Shown here: positions 34,333 to 42,926 of the stretch, piece after piece | Layout of the letters: every line of letters starts with the position of its first letter | How positions within the stretch are numbered: position 1 is the stretch's first letter | Assembly (NCBI RefSeq): GCF_009709675.1 | Contig: NZ_WMLB01000016.1 | Span: 40,175 to 104,174 of the forward strand | DNA: 64,000 bases | DNA from: Agromyces bracchium | GTDB lineage: Bacteria; Actinomycetota; Actinomycetes; Actinomycetales; Microbacteriaceae | Direction of reading: 5' to 3' | Notes under the pieces: generated by a model | Database searches by the model: none | What the model was told of the DNA's origin: nothing | The model's input: only the letters and a program-made list of their open reading frames with translations | Position numbers and translations under genes: made by a program

Positions 34333-35151
34333 TCAGCCGAGCCGACCCACGACCACCCAGGCCCGCGCCCGCAGCATGATCGAGCCGTCGGGCCGGCATC
34401 CCCACGCCGTCGCCTCGCGCATCCCGTCGCGAACCGCGTCGCGCGAGGCATCCGTCGTCGACTGCAGGTAGGTCGGTGCCGGGCCCTGCCCGCCGAGGAA
34501 CGGCTCCCACAGGTCGTCGAAGTCGGCGAAGACCATGCCGATCTCGATCGACTTCACGCGGACGGAATCGACGTCCATGCCGGGCGCGTCCGACCAGAGG
34601 TGGCGCAGCGGTTCGGGCCGGCAGAGCGGGAACCGGCGTGCCTCGTCGAATTCCGCGGCGTCCGCGTCGACGTCGGCGGCGACGTCCCAGAACGTGCGGA
34701 GCATCTGCATGCCCTCGGCGTAGTCCCAGACGTAGGCGGCCATCAGCGCGCCCGGTGCGGCGACGCGCGCGAACTCCGCGACGGCGGCAGCGGGATCCGG
34801 CACGAAGTTCAGCACGAGTCCGGAGACCACCGCATCGACTGAGTCGTCCGGCACCGGGAGATGCCCCGCGTCGCCGACGACGAAACTCGCCTCGTCATGC
34901 CCCGCGAACTCCGGTCGCGCACGCGCCAACGACAGGAACCCCTCCGAGGGGTCGACCCCGATGATCGAGGCCGGCGCCCACCGTTCGACGACGGCGCTCG
35001 TGAGGGCGCCCGTGCCGCAGCCGACGTCGAGCCAGCGGATGTCTCGTTCCGCATCGAGCACGTCGACGAACTTCGCGGCGACGAGCCGACTCCATCGGCC
35101 GACGTACCGTTCGTACGGCTCGCCGCTCTGCCAGACATCGGCACCTGCCAT
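34333..35151 (-). CDS. Class I SAM-dependent methyltransferase
   Basis: 272 residues from ATG at 35151; an upstream ATG adds only Arg-rich sequence. RWLDVGCGTGALTSAVVE near residue 38 is motif I, GVDPSEGFL motif II, GDAGHLPVPDDSVDAVVSG motif III and APGALMAAYVWDY a later strand. It resembles the UbiE/type-11 group with no hint of substrate. Convergent with the deaminase gene, 34 bases apart. Confidence 0.9.
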   Translation of the reverse strand: MAGADVWQSGEPYERYVGRWSRLVAAKFVDVLDAERDIRWLDVGCGTGALTSAVVERWAPASIIGVDPSEGFLSLARARPEFAGHDEASFVVGDAGHLPVPDDSVDAVVSGLVLNFVPDPAAAVAEFARVAAPGALMAAYVWDYAEGMQMLRTFWDVAADVDADAAEFDEARRFPLCRPEPLRHLWSDAPGMDVDSVRVKSIEIGMVFADFDDLWEPFLGGQGPAPTYLQSTTDASRDAVRDGMREATAWGCRPDGSIMLRARAWVVVGRLG

Positions 35152-35248
35152 GTACCTGTTTCTACGCCCGTCGCGGCCGCGAGGCAACGGTGATCGGCTC
35201 AGGGCGAGCCCTGTGCCGCCGGCGCGGGCCCGGGGTTACGCTCGCCGG

Positions 35249-35767
35249 ATGGACCCGAACCACCGCCGACGCAGGCGCCTCGGAAGCGCCGGACCGATCC
35301 TCGCGGCCGCAGCCATCGCCGCCCTCGCGGGCTGCGCGCCCGGCGGCCCGGTCGCGCCCGCCACGAGCGAGCCGCCCGCGGCGACCACCGCGTCGCCGAC
35401 GCCGACGGCGAGCGAGATGCCCCCGGCATCCGACGAGCCGATCGCGGCCGACGCCGACCGGCCGCTCGAACCCATCGACGCCTACGCGCTGTGCCGCGCG
35501 CAGACCTACGCGTACTACCCGGGCGACTTCGCGCTCGTCGAGTACGCGCCGTTCGCCGACGCGACCGTGCTGCTCCGCGACGACGGCTTCTGGTTCGTCT
35601 ACATCGAGGTCGACGACGGCAACCGCACGCCCGACCTCGTCGATTCCGGCGCGAGCAACTGCATCGTCGGCGGCACGATCGGCGAGCCGCAGTGGGAGCT
35701 CTTCGGGGTCGTGACCCGCGGGCAGGACGTCATCGACGACTACAACGCGCCGCTCGCGACGCCCTGA
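35249..35767 (+). CDS. Lipoprotein of unknown function
   Basis: 172 residues. A basic start (PNHRRRRRLG) and IAALAGCAPGG give a lipobox with Cys near residue 31. A Thr/Pro/Ser linker of about 45 residues follows. The globular part (CRAQTYAYYPGDFALVEY... then WFVYIEVDDG) has Cys near both ends that could form a disulfide. Not recognised. Confidence 0.78.
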   Translation: MDPNHRRRRRLGSAGPILAAAAIAALAGCAPGGPVAPATSEPPAATTASPTPTASEMPPASDEPIAADADRPLEPIDAYALCRAQTYAYYPGDFALVEYAPFADATVLLRDDGFWFVYIEVDDGNRTPDLVDSGASNCIVGGTIGEPQWELFGVVTRGQDVIDDYNAPLATP

Positions 35768-35792
35768 TCAAGGGCAGAGCGGATGCCGCGGC

Positions 35793-36287
35793 TCAGGTGG
35801 GAACGCCGGGCGCCGGCTCGGTCGTGCCGAGCCAGTACGACGGCGCGGGCAGCTGCACCCCTCCGCTCGCCGCGACGATCACGATGAACGCGTAGATCGC
35901 GACGCCGATCGCGAGCGCGCCGAGCACGGTCGCGAGCGGCACCGCCCACGAGACGCGCACGCCGGCGCGGCGGTAGCGCGACGGCGCCATCCAGGCGACC
36001 CACATCGCGGCCGCCCCGAACCCGGCGATCCACACCGTGCGCAGCGCCTCGCCCTCGAGCGGCGCGAACAGCGCGATGCCGAGCGCGCCGGCACCGAGCA
36101 GGACCGCGCTCCACGCGAACAGCCGTCCCATGCCGAGCCCGCCGACGTCGTACTGGTCGCCGAACCACGGCGCGGGCGGCTGCCCGGTGGGCCCGTCGGC
36201 CCGGCCGTCGGTCGGGCCCTCGCCCGGTCCGCCGACCGGGCCGTCGCGGCGCTCGCGGTCGTCGGGATCGTGCGCGGGATCGCTCAT
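35793..36287 (-). CDS. Membrane protein with four helices
   Basis: 164 residues from ATG at 36287. The N-terminal about 45 residues are Asp/Gly/Pro-rich. Four hydrophobic helices follow (LFAWSAVLLGAGALGIALF, VWIAGFGAAAMWVAWM, VPLATVLGALAIGVAIYAF and a short re-entrant segment). Unknown function; convergent with the lipoprotein at 35249. Confidence 0.78.
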   Translation of the reverse strand: MSDPAHDPDDRERRDGPVGGPGEGPTDGRADGPTGQPPAPWFGDQYDVGGLGMGRLFAWSAVLLGAGALGIALFAPLEGEALRTVWIAGFGAAAMWVAWMAPSRYRRAGVRVSWAVPLATVLGALAIGVAIYAFIVIVAASGGVQLPAPSYWLGTTEPAPGVPT

Positions 36288-36455
36288 GCGTCGATCGTAC
36301 GGGCGACGGATGCCGCGGCATCCGCCGCAGTCGACCCGCCAGCCCCCCGACCCGCCGTGTGGCCCGTTCGCGGGATGGCGCGCCCCGCGCGCCGACGGTG
36401 AGGATGGACGGGCAGGGTCGGCCCTGCGTCGCCGAGGGGGAACGGAGACCGGGCC

Positions 36456-37733
36456 ATGGGTAGACCCGTCCGATTCGCGGCCGCGATCGCCGCGGCATCC
36501 GTCGTCGCCCTGCTCGTCGGCTGCACCGTCGGGGGCGAGCCGTCCGCGCAGCCGAGTCCGACGCCGGCCGAGGAACCGGGCGGCGGGGCCGGAGGCGGCG
36601 CGCCCTCCACGATCGACCCCGAGGTGCAGGCGCTGCTCGACGAGGCCGCCGCGGCGCAGGTCGAGGCCCACGCGCTCGGGTCGCTCCTCGGCGAGATCCG
36701 GATCGACGACGACGTGGTCGCGCAGGTCGCGCTCGGCGAGGCGGTCGGCGGCGAACCGGTGGCGATCGACGGACGGTTCCGCAACGGCGCCGTCGCGATC
36801 ACCTACGTGAGCGTCGTGATGCTGCGGCTCGCCGAGCAGGGCGTGCTCGACCTGGACGAACCGATCGCACGGTGGCTCCCCGACCTGCGCGACGCCGACA
36901 CGGTGACGCCGCGCATGCTCGCGAACATGACCGCGGGCTATCACGACTACGTGGGCGACCCTGCGTTCGAGGATGCGCTCGCCGCCGACCCGTTCCGCGA
37001 GTGGACGAACGAGGACCTCATCGAGGTGAGCCTCTCCGAGCCGCGGCTGTTCCCCGCCGGCGAGAACTGGGACTACTCGCACGCCGACTACGTGGTGCTC
37101 GGCGAGGTGCTCGAGGCCGCGTCGGGCGAGCCCCTGGCGGAGCTCATCGCACGCGAGATCCTCGACCCGCTCGGGCTGGAGCGAACCGTCGCGTCGGAGG
37201 AGCCGTCGATCCCGGCGCCCGTCGTGCACGCCTTCACCGCCGAGCGCGGCGTCTGGGAGGACTCGACGTACTGGAACCCGTCGTGGACCCTGCCGGAGGG
37301 CGCCGTGCAGACGAGCTCGATCGGCGACATCGCCGCGAGCTTCGACGCGATCGTCGGTCGGGGCGAGCTGCTCGACGCCGACTCGTACGACGCGCTCATC
37401 GCCCCCGACCTCGTCGGGTTCGGCGAGCCCCTCGACGGATGCCGCGCCTGCATGACCCTCGTCCCGGAGTTCTCGTACGGGCTCGGCACCTTCCTCAGCC
37501 TCGACTGGGTCATGCAGACGCCGCTCTTCGGCGGGTACGCCTCGGCGGTCGCGACGCTGCCCGCGGAACGCACCGAGGACGGGCGGTCGGTCACGATCGC
37601 CGTCGCGGTCACCTACACCGAGGACTCGTTCGAGGAGTGGGACGGCGCGCTCGTCAACTGGGGCGAAGACCTGGTGCGCCGGCTCACCGCCGACCTCGTG
37701 CCGGAGAGTCCGGCGGCGCAGCCGCGCGGCTGA
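36456..37733 (+). CDS. Beta-lactamase-fold lipoprotein lacking the SxxK motif
   Basis: 425 residues. Signal peptide with lipobox LLVGC near residue 22. The body aligns by eye with class C/ClbP-type serine hydrolases (FR.G......, LAEQGVLDLDEPIARWLPDL, LANMTAGYHDY, LFPAGENWDYSHADYVVLG, EILDPLGLERT). The catalytic Ser-x-x-Lys is absent: FRNGAVAITY replaces the usual FRIGSVTKTF, so Ser is Ala and Lys is Ile near residues 109-112. The YxN motif reads YSH. It should be a pseudoenzyme, perhaps a cell-wall binding or sensing lipoprotein. Confidence 0.9.
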   Translation: MGRPVRFAAAIAAASVVALLVGCTVGGEPSAQPSPTPAEEPGGGAGGGAPSTIDPEVQALLDEAAAAQVEAHALGSLLGEIRIDDDVVAQVALGEAVGGEPVAIDGRFRNGAVAITYVSVVMLRLAEQGVLDLDEPIARWLPDLRDADTVTPRMLANMTAGYHDYVGDPAFEDALAADPFREWTNEDLIEVSLSEPRLFPAGENWDYSHADYVVLGEVLEAASGEPLAELIAREILDPLGLERTVASEEPSIPAPVVHAFTAERGVWEDSTYWNPSWTLPEGAVQTSSIGDIAASFDAIVGRGELLDADSYDALIAPDLVGFGEPLDGCRACMTLVPEFSYGLGTFLSLDWVMQTPLFGGYASAVATLPAERTEDGRSVTIAVAVTYTEDSFEEWDGALVNWGEDLVRRLTADLVPESPAAQPRG

Positions 37734-37756
37734 GGACCGAGCACCTCGCGGCGGGG

Positions 37757-37783
37757 TGTCGATCGGCGGCCGGCTCGATCGTC
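37757..37783 (+). promoter_or_regulatory. Candidate ECF42-type promoter
   Basis: TGTCGA (37757-37762), 17 bases, then CGTC (37780-37783). This matches the TGTCGA / CG(A/T)C pattern I recall for ECF42 sigma factors, and it lies 63 bases before the DGPF gene. It suggests autoregulation of the pair by the sigma factor encoded downstream. Confidence 0.45.
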
Positions 37784-37845
37784 ATCATGTCGACGGGCCG
37801 GATCGGCCCGGTACAGTGACCGCTGATGGCCGGAGGGAGACCGCC

Positions 37846-38220
37846 ATGCGCTACACCCTGCTGATGCACTACCCCGAGGTGGCCGACGAACTCGACCCCG
37901 CGATCATCGAGGAGGCGCAGCGCGCCTTCGCGAGCTACACCGAGACCCTCGAGGCCGCGGGCGTGCTCGTCTCCGCAGAGGTGCTGCAGCCGTCGACGAA
38001 CACGACGACGCTGCGCCTGGAGGACGGCGCACTGCAGGTGCAGGACGGCCCGTTCGCCGACACGAAGGACCAACTCGGCGGCACGCTCGTGCTCGACGTG
38101 GCCGACCTCGACGCCGCGATCGAGTGGGCGCGCCAGGCACCGCCGCTCGCGTGGGGCGCGATCGAGGTGCGACCGGGCGCCGTGTACACCGTCGCGGGCG
38201 CGTGGACGCCGAACGGCTGA
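37846..38220 (+). CDS. DGPF-motif (YCII-related) protein
   Basis: 124 residues from ATG at 37846, preceded by GGAGGGAGA. MRYTLLMHYPE at the start, and VQDGPFADTKDQLGGTLVLDV near residue 67 with the name-giving Asp-Gly-Pro-Phe, define the DGPF/YCII ferredoxin-like family. The last 19 bases overlap the GTG of the ECF sigma factor, the usual pairing for the ECF42 group. Its biochemical role is unknown. Confidence 0.93.
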   Translation: MRYTLLMHYPEVADELDPAIIEEAQRAFASYTETLEAAGVLVSAEVLQPSTNTTTLRLEDGALQVQDGPFADTKDQLGGTLVLDVADLDAAIEWARQAPPLAWGAIEVRPGAVYTVAGAWTPNG

Positions 38221-39578
38221 CCGCCCCGGACCGGGACGCGCGCGCCGCTGCGGCACGGACCGCGGCGGCGCGCGCGGCGCGGGAGTCGTACGGTCGGCTC
38301 GTCGCGCTGCTCGCGGCATCCACCGGCGACCTCGCGCTCGCCGAGGACGCGCTCGCCGACGCCTTCGAACGCGCGCTGCGCTCGTGGCCGGAGACCGGCG
38401 TCCCCGCCAACCCCGACGGATGGTTGCTCACCGTGGCCAGGAACCGCGAACGCGACGGGTGGAAGTCCGCCGCCCGCCGTCGCGCCGCGCCGCTTCCGTC
38501 GGACGACGAGCCCGGTTCGCCTGCCGCGGGCTCGTCGTCGGGGGCGGCCCGCCCCGAGGCATCCGCCCTCGCCCACGACCCGCTCGCCGATGTCGACCCC
38601 GATCGCATCCCGGACCGCCGGCTCGAGCTGCTCTTCACGTGCGCGCATCCGGCGATTGACGCGTCGGTGCGCACGCCGCTCATGCTCCAGGCCGTGCTGG
38701 GCTTCGAGGCGGCCGACGTCGCCCGCGCGTTCGCGGTGCCGCCCACGACGATGGCGCAGCGGCTCGTGCGCGCGAAGCGCCGAATCCGCGACGCGCGCAT
38801 CCCGTTCGCCGTGCCCGATCGGCACTCGATGCCCGAGCGGCTGCCGCCCGTGCTCGAGGCGATCTACGGGTGCGCGGCGCTCGACTGGCGCGGCGGCGCC
38901 GCCGATCTCGCCGGCGAGGCGCAGTACCTCGCGGTGGTGCTCGCGGGACTCCTCGAGCACGAGCCCGAGCCGTGGGCGCTCGCTGCGCTCACGACGCTCA
39001 CGCTCGCGCGTCGCGGGCCGGATACCGCGGGGTTCGTGCCGCTCGACGAGCAGGACCCGTCGACGTGGGACGCCGCCTCGATCGACGAGGGCGACGCGTA
39101 CCTGCGACGGTCGGCCCGCGAGCGAGGACGGCTCGCGACCCCCGGACGGTTCGAACTGGAGGCGGCCATCCAGTCCGTGCACTGCGCGCGGCGGCGCACC
39201 GGCGCGACCGACTGGGCGGCGCTGCGCACGCTGTACGACGCGCTGCTCGCCACGTCGCCGAGCCTCGGCGCGGAGGTGGCGCGTGCGGTCGTCGTCGGTC
39301 GCCTCGAGGGGCCCGCCGCCGGGCTCGCGGCGCTGCCGGCCGACGCCTCCGGCTTCCAGCCGTGGTGGGCGGCCCGGGCGGACCTGCTCGCCGGTCTCGG
39401 GCGTCGGCGCGAGGCCGCCGACGCGTTCCGCCGGGCCGCCGGGCTCGCGGCCGACGAGGCGGTGCGCGAGTACCTCGTCGCGCGCGCCGTGCGGGTCGAC
39501 GTCGCGGGCGACGCGGCGCGCGAGGACGAGCGGGATGACGCGAGCGACGACATCGGCGAGGAGACGCAACCCGGGTGA
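38202..39578 (+). CDS. ECF42-type RNA polymerase sigma factor with C-terminal extension
   Basis: 458 residues from GTG at 38202, inside the DGPF gene. Region 2 is SYGRLVALLAASTGDLALAEDALADAFERALRSWP, then NPDGWLLTVARNRERDG; region 4 is EAADVARAFAVPPTTMAQRLVRAKRRIR near residue 168. A long helical DUF6596/TPR-like domain follows (ERLPPVLEAIYGCAALDWR... then FRRAAGLAADEA), which in ECF42 factors is needed for activity and replaces an anti-sigma factor. Probably controls its own operon. Confidence 0.93.
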   Translation: MDAERLTAPDRDARAAAARTAAARAARESYGRLVALLAASTGDLALAEDALADAFERALRSWPETGVPANPDGWLLTVARNRERDGWKSAARRRAAPLPSDDEPGSPAAGSSSGAARPEASALAHDPLADVDPDRIPDRRLELLFTCAHPAIDASVRTPLMLQAVLGFEAADVARAFAVPPTTMAQRLVRAKRRIRDARIPFAVPDRHSMPERLPPVLEAIYGCAALDWRGGAADLAGEAQYLAVVLAGLLEHEPEPWALAALTTLTLARRGPDTAGFVPLDEQDPSTWDAASIDEGDAYLRRSARERGRLATPGRFELEAAIQSVHCARRRTGATDWAALRTLYDALLATSPSLGAEVARAVVVGRLEGPAAGLAALPADASGFQPWWAARADLLAGLGRRREAADAFRRAAGLAADEAVREYLVARAVRVDVAGDAAREDERDDASDDIGEETQPG

Positions 39579-39636
39579 CGCCTCGTGTGTCCCGCGGCAG
39601 GATGGTCGGGGACGACGACCACGAGGAGGGGCATCC

Positions 39637-40503
39637 ATGCCGAAGCGGATCTGCGTCACGGGCGCGTCAGGGCTTGCGGGGAGGGCCGTCGTGCTCGACC
39701 TGCTCGACCACGGCTACGAGGTGCTCGCGACCGACGTCACGCCGCCGTCGCCGAAGCTCCCGCCGCGCTGGTCGCGGCCCGACCTCGTGTACACGCAGGC
39801 CGACCTCACCGATTTCGGCGACGCGGTCGAGGTGCTGCAGGACGTGGACGCGGTCGCGCACCTCGCGGCGATCCCGGCGCCGACGATCTTCACGCCCGCC
39901 CGCACACTGAACGTGAACAATGCGATCAACTCGAACGTGTTCCTCGCGGCCGCGAAGGTGGGCCTCGAGAAGGTCGTGTGGGCGTCGAGCGAGACGACCC
40001 TCGGGCTCGACTTCGGCCCCGACGGGCTGCCCGACTACCTGCCGCTCGACGAGGGCCACTACCCGAAGCCGAACTCGACGTACTCGCTGTCGAAGGTGCT
40101 CGGCGAGACCATGGCCGAGCACGTCTCCGACTGGACGGGCATCCCGTTCGTCGCCCTGCGCTTCTCGAACGTGATCGACCCCGACCGCTACGACGAGTTC
40201 CCGGCCTTCGAGGACGACCCGCGCTCGCGGCTGTTCAACGCGTTCGGCTACATCGACGTGCGGGATGCCGCGCAGTCCGTGCGCCGCTCCCTCGAGGCCG
40301 ACGTGCAGGGCGCCCGCGCCTACGTGATCGCGAACGCCGACACGGTGATGCACCGGCCGACGCGCGACCTCGTCGAGGAGTTCTTCCCCGGCGTCTCGCT
40401 GAAGCGCGAGTTCTCGGGCACCGAGTCGCTCTTCTCGATCGAGCGGGCGCGCGACGAGCTCGGCTTCGAACCCGAGCACGGCTGGCGCGAGGGGCGCTCG
40501 TGA
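39637..40503 (+). CDS. NAD-dependent epimerase/dehydratase (extended SDR)
   Basis: 288 residues from ATG at 39637 with GAGGAGGGG upstream. KRICVTGASGLAGRAVVLDLLDHG is the Rossmann start; DVDAVAHLAAIPAP and VWASSETTLGLD carry the middle motifs; TYSLSKVLGE near residue 151 is the YxxxK-type catalytic pair. The C-terminal RARDELGFEPEHGWRE resembles nucleotide-sugar epimerases. Substrate unknown. Its stop overlaps the GTG of the transglutaminase-like gene. Confidence 0.92.
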   Translation: MPKRICVTGASGLAGRAVVLDLLDHGYEVLATDVTPPSPKLPPRWSRPDLVYTQADLTDFGDAVEVLQDVDAVAHLAAIPAPTIFTPARTLNVNNAINSNVFLAAAKVGLEKVVWASSETTLGLDFGPDGLPDYLPLDEGHYPKPNSTYSLSKVLGETMAEHVSDWTGIPFVALRFSNVIDPDRYDEFPAFEDDPRSRLFNAFGYIDVRDAAQSVRRSLEADVQGARAYVIANADTVMHRPTRDLVEEFFPGVSLKREFSGTESLFSIERARDELGFEPEHGWREGRS

Positions 40504-41294
40504 CGGCGCGCTCGGTCGGCTGCGAGATCCGGCTCCAGATCGACGCCCCCGCCCGGCTGGCGTTCCAGGTGGCCGTCGCGGGCGGTGCCGACGCGACCGA
40601 GCGCCTCGAGTTCCGTGCCGACGGTCGCCCGATCGAGGCGACCGAGCTGACGGATGCCGCGGGCAACCGCCTGCACGTCGTCGACGCGCCGTCCGGATCG
40701 CTCGAGTGCTCGTACGCGGCCGAGGTCCCGGGGCGCGCGGCCGAGGCATCCGTCGACCCGGTCGACCTGCTCACGTACCTGCGGCCGAGCCGCTACGCCG
40801 AGTCGGACCGGCTCGCGGCGACCGCGGCCGCCGAGTTCGTCGGCATCGAGGGCGCCGATCGACTGGCGGCCGTCTCGTCGTGGGTCGGCACCCGGCTGAC
40901 GTACGTGCCCGGCTCGAGCAGTCCGACGGATGGCGCGGTGCAGACGCTGCTCGCCCGCCAGGGCGTGTGCCGCGACTACGCCCACCTCGTGGTCGCGCTG
41001 CTCCGCGCGCTCGACGTGCCGGCACGGCTCGTCGCGGTGTACGCGCCGGGGCTCGACCCGATGGACTTCCACGCCGTCGCCGAGGCCTGGGTCGACGGCG
41101 CGTGGCACGTCGTCGATGCGACGACGCTCGCGCCGCGCGACACGATGGTGCGCATCTCGACCGGACGCGATGCGGCCGACACCGCGTTCCTCTCGGCGTA
41201 CGGCGGGGTGGTCCGGCTCGACTCGGTGGAGGTCACGGCCGTGGCCGACGAGCTGGCCGACGACGACGTGCGCCGGCTCGTGCGGCTCGGCTGA
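40500..41294 (+). CDS. Transglutaminase-like protein
   Basis: 264 residues from GTG at 40500 overlapping the epimerase stop. An N-terminal beta-sandwich region (about 100 residues) is followed by the catalytic core: GVCRDYAHLVVALLRALDVPARLV near residue 160 (Cys), DFHAVAEAWVDGAWHVVDAT near 190 (His and Asp). No signal peptide, so a cytoplasmic transglutaminase-like hydrolase or protease is likely. The coupling with an epimerase has no obvious pathway meaning. Confidence 0.92.
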   Translation: MTARSVGCEIRLQIDAPARLAFQVAVAGGADATERLEFRADGRPIEATELTDAAGNRLHVVDAPSGSLECSYAAEVPGRAAEASVDPVDLLTYLRPSRYAESDRLAATAAAEFVGIEGADRLAAVSSWVGTRLTYVPGSSSPTDGAVQTLLARQGVCRDYAHLVVALLRALDVPARLVAVYAPGLDPMDFHAVAEAWVDGAWHVVDATTLAPRDTMVRISTGRDAADTAFLSAYGGVVRLDSVEVTAVADELADDDVRRLVRLG

Positions 41295-41383
41295 CTGCCC
41301 GCCCGACGCCGGCCCGACACCCGCCCGACGCCCAACCGACGCGGCCCGTGCGTTCCGGCGACCGCGGTCTCGGCGCCGCCGGG

Positions 41384-41734
41384 TCAGCGGAGGCCGGTCG
41401 CGGTCGGCATGAGCAGCGCCGGCAGCACCGAGATACCGACGATCGCGAGCGCGCCGATCCCGAGCCAGATCGCCGCGATCGCCGCGGTGGACGGGCGCTC
41501 GCCCGCACGCCGGGCGCGGCTGCGCGCCACGAGCCCGAGCGTCGAGGTGAAGACCGCGAGCGCCGCGAGCAGCGCGGAGCCGAGCGACTCGCGATAGGGC
41601 GTCGCGAACGCGAGGATCACCGTAGCGATGCCGATCACGAGCGCGACCGAACCGAGTCCGCGGCCGGATGACGCCGAGGCGTCGCCGACGCGCAGGCGCT
41701 CCTCGCGCGGCTCGTGCGACTCGGCTGCCGACAT
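41384..41734 (-). CDS. Small membrane protein
   Basis: 116 residues from ATG at 41734, with GGGGGAAGAG upstream. A polar N-terminus of about 35 residues precedes three hydrophobic helices (GSVALVIGIATVILAFA, GSALLAALAVFTSTLGLVA, IAAIWLGIGALAIVGISVL). Unknown function. Confidence 0.78.
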   Translation of the reverse strand: MSAAESHEPREERLRVGDASASSGRGLGSVALVIGIATVILAFATPYRESLGSALLAALAVFTSTLGLVARSRARRAGERPSTAAIAAIWLGIGALAIVGISVLPALLMPTATGLR

Positions 41735-41870
41735 GTGCTCTTCCCCCGGATGTTCGCGTGACGATGCCGCGAGCCGAGAGATCCGGCACGTCGTCGTCCC
41801 AGCTCGCGGTGATGCTCCAGACATCCTCCCGCGGGGTTCGCGCGCATGACGCCGATTCGGGGGTCGTCGG

Positions 41871-41930
41871 GGTCTCGATCAGGTTACGTCGGTCTCGATC
41901 CGGTCACGACGGTCTCGGCGGCGTCACGAT
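41871..41930 (+). repeat. Three degenerate 20-base tandem repeats
   Basis: GGTCTCGATCAGGTTACGTC (41871), GGTCTCGATCCGGTCACGAC (41891) and GGTCTCGGCGGCGTCACGAT (41911) follow at exact 20-base steps, about two helical turns, in the 344-base gap upstream of the SDR at 42080. The gap otherwise holds only an AT-richer patch (TGTAGATTAGAACTG near 41981) that may be promoter. Confidence 0.65.
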
Positions 41931-42079
41931 CCGAGCCCCGTCTCCGGTTCAGGGGACGCTCAGCCACGAGTAATCGACAGGTGTAGATTAGAACTGAACC
42001 CGGAGCCATCCGACCCCGGGCCCGAACGGCAACGAACGCCGCAGGGCCGACGCCCGCGGCGAGACAAGGAGCGTCAGCA

Positions 42080-42823
42080 ATGGCACGCGTCAGCGGCAAG
42101 GTCGCACTCATCAGCGGTGGAGCACGGGGCATGGGCGCCTCGCACGCCCGCCTCCTCGTCGAGGAGGGCGCCAAGGTCGTCATCGGCGACCTGCTCGACG
42201 ACGAGGGCGCCGCGCTCGCCGCCGAGCTCGGCGAGGCGAACGCCAGGTACGTCCACCTCGACGTGACCGACTACGCCCAGTGGGAGGCCGCCGTCCAGGT
42301 CGCCACCGAGGCGTTCGGTCGCCTCGACGTCGTCGTGAACAACGCGGGTATCGCGAACTTCGGCCCGATCGAGGACTACACGCTCGAGGCGTGGGACACG
42401 ATCCTGAAGATCAACCTCACGGGCGTCTTCTACGGCATCAAGGCCGCGATCCCCGCACTGAAGGAGTCCGGTGCGGGCTCCATCATCAACATCTCCTCGA
42501 CCGCCGGCCTCCAGGGCTACGAGGCGCTGCCCGGCTACAACGCCGCGAAGTTCGGCGTCCGCGGCCTCACCAAGAACGCGGCCCTCGATCTCGGGCGGTA
42601 CAACATCCGCGTGAACTCGGTGCACCCGGGCGTCATCCGCACGCCCATGACCGAGGCGCTCGACACCCCGCAGAACCACGTCGCGCTGCACCGCGTCGGC
42701 GAGCCGATCGAGCTGTCGAACCTCATCCTGTTCCTCGCGAGCGACGAGTCGAGCTTCTCGACCGGCGCCGAGTTCGTCGCCGACGGCGGCGAGACCGCGG
42801 GCCTCGCGCACTACGAGAGCTGA
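42080..42823 (+). CDS. SDR oxidoreductase, 3alpha/20beta-hydroxysteroid dehydrogenase-like
   Basis: 247 residues. KVALISGGARGMGASHARLL near residue 7, GDLLDDEG after strand 2, NNAGIANFGP near 89, catalytic Ser in INISSTAGLQG and Tyr/Lys in PGYNAAKFGVRGL near 150-154. GMGA and GLTKNAALDLGRYNIRVNSVHPG are typical of the bacterial 20beta-HSD-like SDRs. The preferred substrate is unknown; NAD is likely. Strong ribosome site AAGGAGCG. Confidence 0.92.
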   Translation: MARVSGKVALISGGARGMGASHARLLVEEGAKVVIGDLLDDEGAALAAELGEANARYVHLDVTDYAQWEAAVQVATEAFGRLDVVVNNAGIANFGPIEDYTLEAWDTILKINLTGVFYGIKAAIPALKESGAGSIINISSTAGLQGYEALPGYNAAKFGVRGLTKNAALDLGRYNIRVNSVHPGVIRTPMTEALDTPQNHVALHRVGEPIELSNLILFLASDESSFSTGAEFVADGGETAGLAHYES

Positions 42824-42926
42824 ATCGGCTCCCGAGATGCGAACCGGTGGGCGGATGCCGCGGCCGCGCGCCGCGGCATCCGCCCGCCGCCAACGAGGCC
42901 GATCGCGCGACGACCCGCCTCCGCGA

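Noticed and set aside
41871..41930. CRISPR-like look of the 20-base repeats
   Set aside because: The units are contiguous without spacers and there are no cas genes.
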